The notes under the pieces are model-generated. The model was not told where the DNA came from. It was given only the letters and a program-made list of their open reading frames with translations, and did not search any database. A stretch of DNA of 64,000 nucleotides from Geitlerinema sp. PCC 9228 (GTDB lineage: Bacteria; Cyanobacteriota; Cyanobacteriia; Cyanobacteriales; PCC-9228): the NCBI RefSeq assembly GCF_001870905.1, contig NZ_LNDC01000133.1, forward strand, positions 1-64,000, written 5' to 3'. Below, piece after piece: positions 33,623 to 43,371 of this stretch (the stretch's first letter is position 1; each line of letters opens with the position of its first letter). A program made the position numbers and the translations under genes.

Positions 33623-35116
33623 ATGAGCAACGCACGACAAATTGCTTTCCTCGCTTTACGGGATACTTATAAAAAAAGCTTGTACGCCGACGTGGCTTTG
33701 CATCGATGGTTGGAAAAGCAAGGGCAAAATTTATCAACCGCCGATCGCCGTTTGGCTACAGAATTGGTATACGGATGCGTGCGATCGCAACGAACCCTTG
33801 ATGCCCTCATCGACGCTTTTGCCACCAAACCCGCCAGCCAACAACCCCTCAACCAACGCCTCATTTTGCACTTGGGATTGTACCAAATTCAATATCTTTC
33901 CCGCATTCCCCCCTCCGCTGCTGTTAATACCACTGTGGAACTAGCGAAAAAGAACGGTTTGGGCGGTTTAAAAGGATTTATCAATGGTTTGCTGCGGCAG
34001 TATCTCCGTCAAGCCGATACCGGTACGCTACCCGCTTTTTGCTATCTCCAAAAGGGCGAACTTGATACCGTTGCCTATCTCGGTACCGCCTATAGCTTCC
34101 CCGATTGGATCGTCAACAACTGGGTGGAACAACTGGGTGCAGCAGAAGCAGAAAAACTCTGTGCTTGGATGAACCAGTCTCCGAGCATAGATTTGCGCGT
34201 TAATCCTCAGAAAGCTACCCTCGAACAAGTACAGCAAGCCCTACAAACCAAAGAAATTCCCGCACAGCGCGTTACTATAGCTAGCGGCGATCGCCAATTT
34301 TTCCTCCCCCAAGCCTTGCGCTTGCAAGGAAGTATTGGAGCAATTCAAGCACTGCCGGGCTATTCAGAAGGTTGGTGGAGTGTACAAGACAGTAGCGCCC
34401 AGTTGGTAACGCATTTGCTAAACCCGCAACCTGGGGAAACTGTTGTGGATGCCTGTGCACCTCCTGGGGGCAAAACCGGTCATATTGCCGAGTTAATAGG
34501 CGATCGCGGTACGGTTTGGGCAATTGTAAAACCAGAAACCAAACACCGGCAACCGGGATACGGCAGCCAACGGAGCAAACGCTTGCAAGAGAACTTAGAA
34601 CGCTTACAAGTGCGATCGGTAAAAATTGAATTGGGGGATAGCCGCAACTTGCCTCAGTTCCAAAACCAAGCCCATCGGGTTTTGGTGGATGCGCCTTGTT
34701 CTGGATTGGGAACCTTACACCGACGCGTAGATGCCCGTTGGCGGCAGCAACCGGGAAATATTCCCGAACTCGCACAACTACAATCAGAAATTTTAACCCA
34801 TGCAGCTACTTGGGTGAAACCAGGGGGGGTTTTGGTGTACGCCACCTGTACGGTTCATCCCTTGGAAAATGAAAGTGTTCTCGAAACTTTTCTTGCCCAT
34901 CATCCCCAATGGGAAATTTTGCCGCCGGATGCCAGTTCGCCATTGTTTCCTTTGTTGGTTGATGGTAAATGGATGAAGGTATTTCCCCACCGCCATCACA
35001 TGGATGGATTTTTTATGGCGAGATTGCAAAAAAAAGCTTCCGGTTACAATAAATTTCGATCGGAAGCGATCGCTCATTTCGACTTTTTGGGGAATTCTAA
35101 CCGTAAGCCAAAATAG
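33623..35116 (+). CDS. rsmB: 16S rRNA m5C967 methyltransferase RsmB
   Basis: 497 residues. An N-terminal NusB-like RNA-binding domain (ARQIAFLALRDTYKKSLYAD, ATELVYGCVRSQRTLDALID) precedes the Rossmann methyltransferase. Motif I is DACAPPGGKTGHIAEL, motif IV has DAPCSGLGTLHRR with the Pro-Cys pair, and motif VI YATCTVHPLENE holds the second catalytic Cys. After motif I the usual AxDR-type segment is replaced by a longer stretch (WAIVKPETKHRQPGYGSQRS), so the SAM-ribose-binding acidic residue is displaced or missing. The start ATG at 33623 fits the family. Otherwise complete. Confidence 0.92.
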   Translation: MSNARQIAFLALRDTYKKSLYADVALHRWLEKQGQNLSTADRRLATELVYGCVRSQRTLDALIDAFATKPASQQPLNQRLILHLGLYQIQYLSRIPPSAAVNTTVELAKKNGLGGLKGFINGLLRQYLRQADTGTLPAFCYLQKGELDTVAYLGTAYSFPDWIVNNWVEQLGAAEAEKLCAWMNQSPSIDLRVNPQKATLEQVQQALQTKEIPAQRVTIASGDRQFFLPQALRLQGSIGAIQALPGYSEGWWSVQDSSAQLVTHLLNPQPGETVVDACAPPGGKTGHIAELIGDRGTVWAIVKPETKHRQPGYGSQRSKRLQENLERLQVRSVKIELGDSRNLPQFQNQAHRVLVDAPCSGLGTLHRRVDARWRQQPGNIPELAQLQSEILTHAATWVKPGGVLVYATCTVHPLENESVLETFLAHHPQWEILPPDASSPLFPLLVDGKWMKVFPHRHHMDGFFMARLQKKASGYNKFRSEAIAHFDFLGNSNRKPK

Positions 35117-35126
35117 GGGAATATTC

Positions 35127-35714
35127 ATGTTGTTTGCTAGAACGCTCGTGGCAGTTGGTTTGCTACTGAGTACCCATTCCCTTGCTGCCACAGCTATACC
35201 TACTCAACCTGCCGCTAGCGAAGCCACCTCTACCGTTATAGAAGGGATCTATTTGCCCAATAACGCTGCTATTCGGGAAAATGTCTGTCGCCACATTCCG
35301 GTGGGGTATGGCATTCCCGGCTTTCAACCTGGTACTCACAGAAAACTGGTACGGAAAATGTTTGGTGTCCCCGCGATTGTTGCCCCAGGATACTGGCAAA
35401 ATACAACAGCTTGGGTTTACCATCTAATGCCCGATCGTGTGAGCGTTGGATTTCTCTTCGACCGTCATTCTCACTTACTGCAGCAAACCGAAGCTTCTTT
35501 TACCACCGAACAAGTTGAGCCTCGCTTGGCTTTGGAAACCCTCAATAGCATGTTAGGTTGTCAGTTAAACGCAGAAATCACACAGGGCTTCTATCAAGTT
35601 TGGCAAGGGAAGCAACAACAGTATTCTTTTACATTAAATAGCTATCAAGGGATTATACAGTGGGAAAGTAGCGATCGCGTTTATATTGGTATTTGGCAGC
35701 AAGGATTGCATTAG
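35127..35714 (+). CDS. Secreted hypothetical protein
   Basis: 195 residues from the ATG at 35127, preceded by AGGGGA. The signal peptide LFARTLVAVGLLLSTHSLAA ends at an Ala-rich site. The mature part holds two Cys (VCRHIPVGYG and LGCQLN), which could form a disulphide, and a beta-rich C-terminus (YSFTLNSYQGIIQW, RVYIGIW). No known domain recognised. It begins ten bases after the rsmB stop and may be cotranscribed. Confidence 0.72.
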   Translation: MLFARTLVAVGLLLSTHSLAATAIPTQPAASEATSTVIEGIYLPNNAAIRENVCRHIPVGYGIPGFQPGTHRKLVRKMFGVPAIVAPGYWQNTTAWVYHLMPDRVSVGFLFDRHSHLLQQTEASFTTEQVEPRLALETLNSMLGCQLNAEITQGFYQVWQGKQQQYSFTLNSYQGIIQWESSDRVYIGIWQQGLH

Positions 35715-36431
35715 GGATGGGGAGCTGGCAAAATTGGCTGTCAAACGTAAAATCCAACTGAAAACCAACCACTGCGATCGCGGTTCCCTACCTGAGGATT
35801 CTATCTAATTAAAACAAAAATTTGGCAGACGAGATCTGCACGATTGCGAGCCAAAACTTAACTTGTAGAAACCCCCTCCGTAATTTCCCTTATTAAACAG
35901 GACAGTTCAAGTTTTATTGGTGGTTCATCTATTTGGGAGTTAGTCTAGCAGCCCTGTGCCATTTTTGAGAAAGATTTTCAATCGCAACCGGGATTCGGTC
36001 ATTTCGAGCCAGCTTGATAGATACCAGTTGGGGTTGGGAAATACAAAGTGAGGAGTTTGCGGCTGTTTGCTTGCCGTCGAAGGCTAGAGACAGACCAGCA
36101 GATTCTGCAAAAAGATTCCATCGAAGCGCCACCCAAGACCGCTATTGCCAAAGTAGGAATCAACTTTTCCTTTTCTTTTCTCGCTTTTCGAGGGATAGCC
36201 GTTTGGCAAAACCGACAAATCGGCTTCCTATTTCGATGGAAAATTCAATATCCTTTCATTGAAAAGGAAACAAACGTACGCATAAAAATCTTGTGAAGCG
36301 TCGCTATATTTTTATTAAAACATTACAAACTAACCTGTCTCCTTTGGAAAAGTCATATTATAATTTTATTCAAACTTTCATCGTGCCAATATACCGCTCA
36401 ATCCATCGAATTCAGGGATCCACATCTAGCC
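35715..36431. other. Long intergenic stretch without a recognised gene
   Basis: About 717 bases. Several overlapping short frames are present, but none has family features, a good ribosome-binding site or normal composition. The last 130 bases are A+T-rich and probably hold the promoter of the TPR gene. Confidence 0.5.
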
Positions 36432-38192
36432 ATGACACAATATCAAGCGCAATCTACCACTGCTTTGCCAGAAGCGATCGCGCGCTACACGCAAGCCCTA
36501 GAAGCTCTAGAAGCAGACACTTCCAAGCCATCGCCACCCACAGTTTTAGAAGTCTTGCTTGCCCGCGACGAAGTGAAAAATGCCTTAGAAGATACGGACA
36601 AAGCAGATCCTCAAGACGTAAATACCATTATTCAACTGGACCAACGCCTGCAAAAACAAGCCAAAGTCATTTCCCGTCGCGGCGACCTACCCAACTGGCG
36701 CAACTCCCTCAAACCCGACGAATCGTCCTGGTGGTGGTTTTTCCAAACAGTCAAAAAAGTCAACCAATGGGATCGGTTGGACTGGTTGTGGAACCTCCTA
36801 ACAGCGGGCAGTTTAGCCGTTACCGCCAGTTTATTCATTACCATTTTCCAAGCACTCTCCGTAGGAGGTGGGGTCACTTGGCAGCAATCCTTTGCCGGTA
36901 TCGCCCAAGGTACGGGATTGTTGGTGATCGCCCAAAGCAGTTTAACCTCGAAAGGACAAGAGCGCGTCAAAGCATTTTTGCGCAACACCGGCATTCCCGA
37001 CTATTTGTACAGCGAGGTATTGTTTGGTGCTTCGGCGTTGCTTTTGTTGGTTTCCTACGTAGTGTACGATCAACTGCCAGAGCGACTCCTCAAACAAGGT
37101 AAGGAATACCAGAATAACGGCAACCTCTCCCAAGCCGAAACGCGGTACTTGCAAGCTCTCAACTTAGACCCAGAAAACTCCGATATCAATTTATCTTTGG
37201 GAGAAGTATACGAATCGCTGGGTTCTTTAGATCAAGCATTAAGCCAATATCGAGTTGCCGCTTTAGAAGGCACGCCAAAAGCCCTCAACAATATGGGGCA
37301 CGTTTATCTGCATCGCTACAACCCCGTCAAACGTCGCAACACGCCTATTGTCGCCGAGACTTTCTTACGTTTGGGATTGCAACGGGCATCCCTGGAAGTA
37401 GAAAACCAAGAAGACAGTCAAAAGCAAGAAAACAAAGCAGAAAAATTGCAAACCAAATATCTACTCCAGCAAAACTTGGGTTGGTCGCTGTTGATGCAAA
37501 AAGAGTACGACGAAGCCGAAAAATACCTGGAAGCGTCTAGGGATACCTACGACGAAATCTTGGATAGCGAACCAAATAGCCCAGGCAAAGAAGTTAAAGA
37601 AGAAGAAAAAATTGCCATGGCTTCCGAGTGCTTGCTAACGCAGGTCTATCAGATTCAACAACGTTCTACTGACGAAATTAACAGCATGTATCAAGCTTGC
37701 CTCGATCGCAGTTTGCCCCAATCTGTAGACCAGTATAAATGGTTGATGAGCGTGGGCGAGCGCCGTCTGGCCGATTGCATCAACACGAGCAAAGTAGTGA
37801 AGTTTCCAGGTTTGGATGAGTCCGAGCAAGGTGCTGGTGGGTTCAAGCCAGCAGAAAGCTGTAGCAGCGAATTTATTACCACACCGCCAAAAATCACCAA
37901 TACAGAAGATGTGGAGAAATTACGGGTGCAGCTGTACGACAAGATCCACCGAGAGTGGACCGAACGACCCAATTTCACGCAACAACTTGACTATCAAGTA
38001 ACCGTAAACTCCGACGGAACGCTGGTTGGCTACAAACCCCTGGGTGCGCTGGAACGGAAATTTTTGCTGCAAACGCCGTTGCCGAAAATAGCCAAACTAG
38101 GCAGTAACGATCGAGCCGTCACCCAATTTCAAGTGTCTTTTAAACCCAACTGGACCCACAACGTGTCTGCCATAGCAACATCAGCCCAATAA
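36432..38192 (+). CDS. Membrane-anchored TPR protein
   Basis: 586 residues. The N-terminal 115 residues are helical and cytosolic. Two to three hydrophobic segments follow (LLTAGSLAVTASLFITIFQA, IAQGTGLLVIAQ, VLFGASALLLLVSYVVYD). Next come tetratricopeptide repeats (QNNGNLSQAETRYLQALNLD, LGEVYESLGSLDQALSQYRV, then YLLQQNLGWSLLMQKEYDEA). The C-terminal domain of about 180 residues has four or more Cys and is unlike known families. TPRs suggest a scaffold for protein contacts; partner and role are unknown. Confidence 0.78.
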   Translation: MTQYQAQSTTALPEAIARYTQALEALEADTSKPSPPTVLEVLLARDEVKNALEDTDKADPQDVNTIIQLDQRLQKQAKVISRRGDLPNWRNSLKPDESSWWWFFQTVKKVNQWDRLDWLWNLLTAGSLAVTASLFITIFQALSVGGGVTWQQSFAGIAQGTGLLVIAQSSLTSKGQERVKAFLRNTGIPDYLYSEVLFGASALLLLVSYVVYDQLPERLLKQGKEYQNNGNLSQAETRYLQALNLDPENSDINLSLGEVYESLGSLDQALSQYRVAALEGTPKALNNMGHVYLHRYNPVKRRNTPIVAETFLRLGLQRASLEVENQEDSQKQENKAEKLQTKYLLQQNLGWSLLMQKEYDEAEKYLEASRDTYDEILDSEPNSPGKEVKEEEKIAMASECLLTQVYQIQQRSTDEINSMYQACLDRSLPQSVDQYKWLMSVGERRLADCINTSKVVKFPGLDESEQGAGGFKPAESCSSEFITTPPKITNTEDVEKLRVQLYDKIHREWTERPNFTQQLDYQVTVNSDGTLVGYKPLGALERKFLLQTPLPKIAKLGSNDRAVTQFQVSFKPNWTHNVSAIATSAQ

Positions 38193-38282
38193 TCGGGAAT
38201 CGCTGCTGGACATAGATACAATGAGAAAGGATTGGTACTTTTTGGTATCGGTCCTAACTGTTCGCGATCGCTAAAATTTTGC

Positions 38283-39569
38283 ATGAGTGTAACGCTGCAT
38301 ACTTCCAAAACCGCACCACAGCTGAACTTTCCCACAGTTCGCCGGCTAGACAATGGCTTGACGGTAGTTGCCGAACAGCTGCCGGTAGAAGCGGTCAACC
38401 TTAGCCTGTGGCTGCAGGTGGGATCGGCGGTAGAACCCGACTCGATCAATGGTATGGCCCATTTTCTCGAACACATGATTTTCAAGGGAACGCCGCGCCT
38501 TGCTGGGGGTGAATTCGAGCGTTTGGTGGAAGAGCGCGGTGCCATCACCAACGCCGCCACCAGCCAAGACTACACCCACTATTACATTACAACTGCCCCC
38601 GCCGACTTTCGCGATTTGGGGCCGTTGCAAACTGAAGTCATCTTAAATGCCAGCATTCCCGATGCGGCTTTTGAACCGGAACGCAATGTAGTTCTCGAAG
38701 AAATTCGCCGCTCTCAAGATAACCCGCAACGGCGTCTCTACCAGCAAATGGCACAAATGGCGTTTCCCAGCCTCCCCTACCGACGTCCTATCCTCGGACC
38801 TGCGGAAGTGGTCGCCAATTTGACCCCCCAGCAAATGCGCGATTTCCACCGACAGTGGTACCATCCCCAAGCGATAACTGCAGTGGCGGTGGGCAATTTA
38901 CCAGTGGAAAAACTCATTGATACCGTTCTTGCAGGATTTTCCCAGGTGGAACCACCGACAACCGCTCCGCCAAATAATCCCGATTGCCCCTCAGAAGCAC
39001 CATTTACGCAAATCGAGCGTCAAGAACTTACTGACAGCAGCTTGCAGCAGGCGCGTATGGTGATGCTTTGGCGAGTTCCAGGATTAAATCGGATTTCCCA
39101 AACCTATGCTTTGGACGTGCTGGCGTCGATTTTAGGGCAAGGAAGGACTTCCAGGCTGGTGCAAAGTTTGCGCGAACAACAAGGGTTGGTTTCGCGGGTG
39201 GTGGCAGGCAATCTCAGCCATCGCCATCAGGGGATGTTTTATATTTCTGCCCAGTTGCCTCCGGAAAACTTGGCGGCGGCGGAAGCGGAAATCGACCGGC
39301 ATTTGCGGCAGTTGCAGCAAGAGTTGGTTTCCCCCTCAGAAATGGCGCGGGTGCGTACCCAGGTGGCTAACCGCTATATTTTTGGGAACGAAACGCCCAG
39401 CGATCGCGCTAATATGTACGGGTACTATCAGTCGCAGTTAGAGGATTTGTCTCTGGCTTTTGACTATCCCAGCTGCATTCAGTCTTTACAAGCGGAAGAT
39501 TTGCAAAAGGCTGCCCAACAGTATCTTTCCCCGCAAGCTTATGGTATGGTAATTTTGCGTCCAGCTTAA
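38283..39569 (+). CDS. M16-family zinc peptidase
   Basis: 428 residues from the ATG at 38283; the upstream in-frame GTG at 38232 adds residues foreign to the family. The inverted zinc motif is H60-F-L-E63-H64 in GMAHFLEHMIFKGT, and the third ligand is one of the paired Glu near residues 139-140 (NVVLEEIRRSQDNP), at the usual spacing. The C-terminal M16_C domain has ARMVMLWRVPG and the substrate-binding Arg/Tyr stretch. All catalytic residues are present, so it should degrade or process peptides. No signal peptide is seen. Confidence 0.92.
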   Translation: MSVTLHTSKTAPQLNFPTVRRLDNGLTVVAEQLPVEAVNLSLWLQVGSAVEPDSINGMAHFLEHMIFKGTPRLAGGEFERLVEERGAITNAATSQDYTHYYITTAPADFRDLGPLQTEVILNASIPDAAFEPERNVVLEEIRRSQDNPQRRLYQQMAQMAFPSLPYRRPILGPAEVVANLTPQQMRDFHRQWYHPQAITAVAVGNLPVEKLIDTVLAGFSQVEPPTTAPPNNPDCPSEAPFTQIERQELTDSSLQQARMVMLWRVPGLNRISQTYALDVLASILGQGRTSRLVQSLREQQGLVSRVVAGNLSHRHQGMFYISAQLPPENLAAAEAEIDRHLRQLQQELVSPSEMARVRTQVANRYIFGNETPSDRANMYGYYQSQLEDLSLAFDYPSCIQSLQAEDLQKAAQQYLSPQAYGMVILRPA

Positions 39570-39701
39570 AACGGCGGCAATGGGCGATCGCGATGGTGGC
39601 TACAACTGCAACTGGTTATGGCTGTGCGATCGTCCGTTGTTGTTATTTTTTTTGCTTTGTTGGTTGTTTTGTTTGATTGTTAGCGATTGAGCGTGCGGTA
39701 C

Positions 39702-40046
39702 ATGGTATTAGCTGAGTCCATCAAGCCGTTAAATATTTTGGTGGTTTCTGTGGCGGTTTTGTTTCTCGTTTGGATGGGAATCGATTTGATTTATTGGTTT
39801 TACCGCCGCTGGCGACGCCCCAATTCTGCCAAGCCAACCCCAGACTTGTCCCAACCACTGATTCGCGAGTCCGCACAACTTTGCGAACGATTGGCGAATT
39901 TAGACCAACAAATGTTTCAAGAATCTTTACATGTTAAAGACCCCAAATCTTGGGAACAATTTAACGCACAAAGGAGCCGCATTCGCGAAGTTTACCGCAA
40001 AGCCTACCAGCGTTTTCAACGCCGTTGCCGTCAAAGTAGCCGTTAA
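39702..40046 (+). CDS. Small single-span membrane protein
   Basis: 114 residues from the ATG at 39702 (a TTG lies 15 bases upstream). One N-terminal membrane helix (LNILVVSVAVLFLVWMGIDL) is followed by a basic stretch (YRRWRRPNSAK) and a helical cytosolic region rich in Arg and Gln. The positive-inside rule puts the C-terminal part in the cytoplasm. Not recognised; 133 bases behind the peptidase gene. Confidence 0.6.
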   Translation: MVLAESIKPLNILVVSVAVLFLVWMGIDLIYWFYRRWRRPNSAKPTPDLSQPLIRESAQLCERLANLDQQMFQESLHVKDPKSWEQFNAQRSRIREVYRKAYQRFQRRCRQSSR

Positions 40047-40387
40047 TTTCTGTGGAGAAAAAAAGTTTTTAATGGCACCTACCTGGCAAGATCGAAAAAT
40101 ATGGTGGCTCGCGCGTATAAAAAATACAAAACCTTCAATATGTAGCAGATTTTCAAAAGCGATCGCTTCTGCCAGGCATTCAACCACCAAAGGCCCTGCC
40201 AGCCAGGAAACCAACGAAACCGCTGCTGTTTTCGGTGTGGCTAACCCACCCAAAATGCCCAGATATATACAGGGCATAGACGTTAAAATTGATGACTGGC
40301 TGTGATTTCCATCAAAGCAACGCTAAAGATCCTTTGGTACACTGAGGGGTGTTCCCCAACAAAGGATAAAAAGCAATCGTTAACGTT
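40047..40387. other. Intergenic region before the DUF1830 gene
   Basis: About 340 bases. A minus-strand frame (39927-40277) has a hydrophobic N-terminus, but its 3' half is antisense to the upstream gene and it has no clear Shine-Dalgarno. I see no supported feature. Confidence 0.4.
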
Positions 40388-40678
40388 ATGACTCAAATTT
40401 TAGACTCTCTTTCCGTTGCACCGGAACGAAAAATCCTTTGCGGTTATAAAAACCAAACCAATAGCGTTCAAATTGTTCGGATTGCCAACGTTCCGGAATG
40501 GTATTTTGAGCGAGTTGTGTTTCCGGGAGAATTTCTCATGTTTCATGCCCTACCGGAAGCTAGTTTAGAAGTTCACAGCAATTCTACCGCTAGTGCTGTT
40601 CTCAGCGATCGCATTCCTTGCGAAAAACTAGAAATTGCTGAGGAAGATAGCCAACAGCAGGCTTCGAACTTCAACTAA
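40388..40678 (+). CDS. DUF1830 family protein
   Basis: 96 residues. The DUF1830 core is visible as ILCGYKNQTNSVQIVRIANV, then WYFERVVFPGEFLMFHALPEA and LEVHSNSTASAVLSDRIPC. A small beta-rich cytosolic protein known only from cyanobacteria, with no assigned function. The acidic and Gln-rich tail is outside the domain. ATG at 40388; no adjacent cotranscribed gene. Confidence 0.85.
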   Translation: MTQILDSLSVAPERKILCGYKNQTNSVQIVRIANVPEWYFERVVFPGEFLMFHALPEASLEVHSNSTASAVLSDRIPCEKLEIAEEDSQQQASNFN

Positions 40679-40866
40679 ACCATTGGTAACCAGAAAACAA
40701 AACAGTTTTTCTTAGTAGGCTTGATGGAGCGACCAAGATTGTCGGTAGTATAGTAGCAGGGATTGAGTTATGTATGTCCCCGGTAAACCAAACGTAAAGT
40801 CCTAACCAGACAATTTTTACGACTTGATGGGCATACATAATTCAGCTACCGCGATCGCATTTTTCC

Positions 40867-41328
40867 ATGAAGCCTACTTTACCTAAAAATTGCTATCTAC
40901 GTCGGGCCCATGCTGGCGATCTGGCCAGCATTTTCAAATTGGTATTGTTTGCCAAACTAGACCCAACGCAAATTCGCTGGCAGCAATTTTGGGTCATCGA
41001 ACATCAAAACACCGTTATCGCCTGCGGCCAGCTGCGAAACTTTACCAACGCACAGGAATTGGGAAGTGTGGTTGTGGACCCCCAATGGCGCCATTGCGGT
41101 TTGGGAACCTATCTTTGCCGGCATTTAATCCAACAAGCCACCCAACCTCTCTATTTAGAATGTTTGGGCAAACAGCTAGCTACATTTTATAAAAATTTAG
41201 GATTTCTCCCGGTTACCTGGTGGGAGTTGCCGCCATCTTTGAAACCCAAATTTGGTTTGTCCGTTTTGGGACGACAACTGCTAGGCATTCCGGTAGAAAT
41301 TATGAAATATTCCCCGCCTCGTTCCTAA
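40867..41328 (+). CDS. GNAT-family N-acetyltransferase
   Basis: 153 residues with the GNAT fold: YLRRAHAGDLASI at the start, ELGSVVVDPQWRHCGLGTYL (the acetyl-CoA pyrophosphate loop, variant HCGLG), and PLYLECLGKQLATFYKNLGF with the helix 4 Tyr region. It should transfer an acetyl group from acetyl-CoA to an amine. Substrate unknown; ArgA-like short GNATs look similar. Confidence 0.82.
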   Translation: MKPTLPKNCYLRRAHAGDLASIFKLVLFAKLDPTQIRWQQFWVIEHQNTVIACGQLRNFTNAQELGSVVVDPQWRHCGLGTYLCRHLIQQATQPLYLECLGKQLATFYKNLGFLPVTWWELPPSLKPKFGLSVLGRQLLGIPVEIMKYSPPRS

Positions 41329-41439
41329 TCGAGAAACCACGCCAACCGTTCGAGCGTCTCCTACAATAGAACTTCGAGCAAGATGGGCTTGGATATCGAT
41401 AGCAGCCGATTATAGATGGTTATTGAGGGAAAATCAACT

Positions 41440-42378
41440 ATGTGGGGTAGGTGGGTTTTAGGAATTGGTAGCATCACCGCTATTTCGGTGGTTCCTGCTT
41501 TGGTGGAACCGCCAATCGCGATCGCCGAACGTCAAACCGATTATACACCAGGAGAATTTCGGTCAGCTTTGTACGGCTTGGGATACAATATCCCGCAAGT
41601 GGGGGGAACCTTAAGCGACCCCATGACCGAACAGGCCATTCGCAGTTTTCAACGCCAGCAACAACTTCCCGTTGACGGTAAAGCCAATCCACGAACCCAA
41701 AATGCTTTAGCCGAAATTATTATCAACCTGCAAAAAGATTTAAACGCCGTTTTGCAACCAGAACAGCGGTTGCCGGAAAATCAATTTTACGGACCTTTGA
41801 CCGAAGAATTGGTACGAGAATTTCAACGGCGGTACAATCTACCCGTTACGGGAATGGCCACGCCAGAAGTGCGTATTTTGTTAGAAGGGAAAGCCACCCC
41901 CAGCGGCAATCGCGATCGCGTACGTTCGATTGGGGCCAGTATTCCCGGCGACAGACAAGCCATTGCATCCCGGGGAGTTTTGTATGCCAACGTAGAGCAA
42001 TTTCGCCAGGTTTTGATTGGTTTGGGATACGACATTCCCGAACGCGGATCCTTGAATGACGACGCCACCCAAATAGCGATTCGCAACTTGCAGCGAGAAT
42101 ACGAACTTAACGTTACCGGAACCCCCAACGCAGCTACCCAACGCAAAGCAGCAGAAGTCATCAAAAACCTGCAAAACAATTTAAACCTGGTGGTAGCACC
42201 GCAGCCGTCTTTACCCCTGAATCAATTTTATACCGATCGAGTCGCCGCGGCAGTCCGACAATTTCAGCGACAAAACAACCTGCCAACAACAGGCATTGCC
42301 ACCCTGCAAGTACGCCGGCGGTTGGATCGGGTAGCTAGGAATTGTTCGCGAAATCAAACCTGTCCGGGGGGGAGATGA
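41440..42378 (+). CDS. Secreted peptidoglycan-binding-domain protein
   Basis: 312 residues from the ATG at 41440, which has GAGGGA nine bases upstream; an in-frame ATG at 41416 is less likely. A signal-like hydrophobic N-terminus (WVLGIGSITAISVVPALV) precedes four PG_binding_1 type repeats arranged as two pairs: LSDPMTEQAIRSFQRQQQLP, FYGPLTEELVREFQRRYNLP, LNDDATQIAIRNLQREYELN and YTDRVAAAVRQFQRQNNLP. No catalytic domain is present, so it probably only binds the wall. It may have arisen by duplication of a two-repeat unit. Confidence 0.88.
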   Translation: MWGRWVLGIGSITAISVVPALVEPPIAIAERQTDYTPGEFRSALYGLGYNIPQVGGTLSDPMTEQAIRSFQRQQQLPVDGKANPRTQNALAEIIINLQKDLNAVLQPEQRLPENQFYGPLTEELVREFQRRYNLPVTGMATPEVRILLEGKATPSGNRDRVRSIGASIPGDRQAIASRGVLYANVEQFRQVLIGLGYDIPERGSLNDDATQIAIRNLQREYELNVTGTPNAATQRKAAEVIKNLQNNLNLVVAPQPSLPLNQFYTDRVAAAVRQFQRQNNLPTTGIATLQVRRRLDRVARNCSRNQTCPGGR

Positions 42379-42537
42379 TGGTATCCTGGGGAGGCAGGGT
42401 TGCTATCTCGCTTGTGCAAAGCATAGGCAGAAAATTTTTGCTTTAAGTATTTTTACTCTTTTTGGTAGCAAATCTCAAAAAATCGGAAAAATCAACTTAA
42501 AATCGAGGGAAGATCGTCCATCGGTGAGCAAAGAACT

Positions 42538-43266
42538 ATGCAACAACTTCTCCATCCCTTAGTTAATAGTTATAAATACTTATGGAACTTACGGCGCATG
42601 CTACTGGCGGTGGTAACTGGTCTGGCAGCCATGCAGTTGGTGATATTTCCAGCCGCGGCTACGGGAACTTACGATTTTCCCGCACTTAGCAATGTGGCAA
42701 AAAATACTTGGATATTTGATAAAGCAGATGTTCTCAGCCGTTTAAACCAACAAAAACTGCAAAAACAGCTTTCCGAAGTGGCCGAGACCACAGGAACCGA
42801 AGTACGGTTGGTGACGTTGCGGGGATTGGATTACGACGAAACGGCAACCAGTTTTACCCAAAATCTGTTTGAGAAATGGTTTCCCAATCCCGAAGATGGA
42901 CAAAATCAAGTGTTGCTGGTGTTGGATACCCTCACCAACAATACCGCCATTGAGACTGGCGAACAGGTGGAATCCGTCCTCTCTGACGAAATTGCCGAAA
43001 GCATAGCTTCCGAGACCATGATGGTGCCGATTCGCGATGGCAACAAGTACAATCAGGCGTTTTTGGATGCCACCTCGCGCTTGGCCGCGGTTTTATCGGG
43101 AGAACCCGATCCGGGAGCACCGCAGTTAGAAGAAGATATACAAGTGGCGGGAACCTTTACCTCGGCGGAAGAAACCGATATACAGGGGTCCACGTGGCTG
43201 GTAATTGGGTTGCTAATCGCGGCGACCATTATCCCCATGGCTACGTACTATCTCTACATTCGCTAG
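42538..43266 (+). CDS. psb32: Photosystem II repair protein Psb32
   Basis: 242 residues. A signal or N-terminal membrane segment (MLLAVVTGLAAMQLVIFPAA) leads to a TPM domain (WIFDKADVLSRLNQQKLQKQ, TGTEVRLVTLRGLDYDE, VLLVLDTLTNNTAIETG). A C-terminal membrane helix (WLVIGLLIAATIIPMATYYL) completes it. The layout matches Psb32, a thylakoid protein that protects PSII from photodamage and speeds its repair. Assignment rests on architecture and the N- and C-terminal membrane helices. It stands alone with a hairpin after it. Confidence 0.82.
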   Translation: MQQLLHPLVNSYKYLWNLRRMLLAVVTGLAAMQLVIFPAAATGTYDFPALSNVAKNTWIFDKADVLSRLNQQKLQKQLSEVAETTGTEVRLVTLRGLDYDETATSFTQNLFEKWFPNPEDGQNQVLLVLDTLTNNTAIETGEQVESVLSDEIAESIASETMMVPIRDGNKYNQAFLDATSRLAAVLSGEPDPGAPQLEEDIQVAGTFTSAEETDIQGSTWLVIGLLIAATIIPMATYYLYIR

Positions 43267-43322
43267 ATCAAAAAACTTGCAACAAAACGCAACAAACATG
43301 GGAAGATTTTCTAATCTAGGGA

Positions 43323-43348
43323 GATGGGGATGTTGGCTGGTCCCCATC
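43323..43348. terminator. Hairpin between convergent psb32 and methyltransferase genes
   Basis: GATGGGGA and TCCCCATC pair around a ten-base loop. No T-run follows, so termination may be weak; it could serve both strands. Confidence 0.5.
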
Positions 43349-43371
43349 CCGGATGGTTTCTCGAGCGGGGG

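Noticed and set aside
35929-36296. Several overlapping 60-80-codon frames before the TPR gene
   Set aside because: None has family features or a clear start, and they overlap one another in several frames.
39927-40277. Hydrophobic minus-strand frame beside the 39.7-kb gene
   Set aside because: Its 3' half is antisense to a better supported gene, and the conserved-looking part is limited to a few hydrophobic residues.
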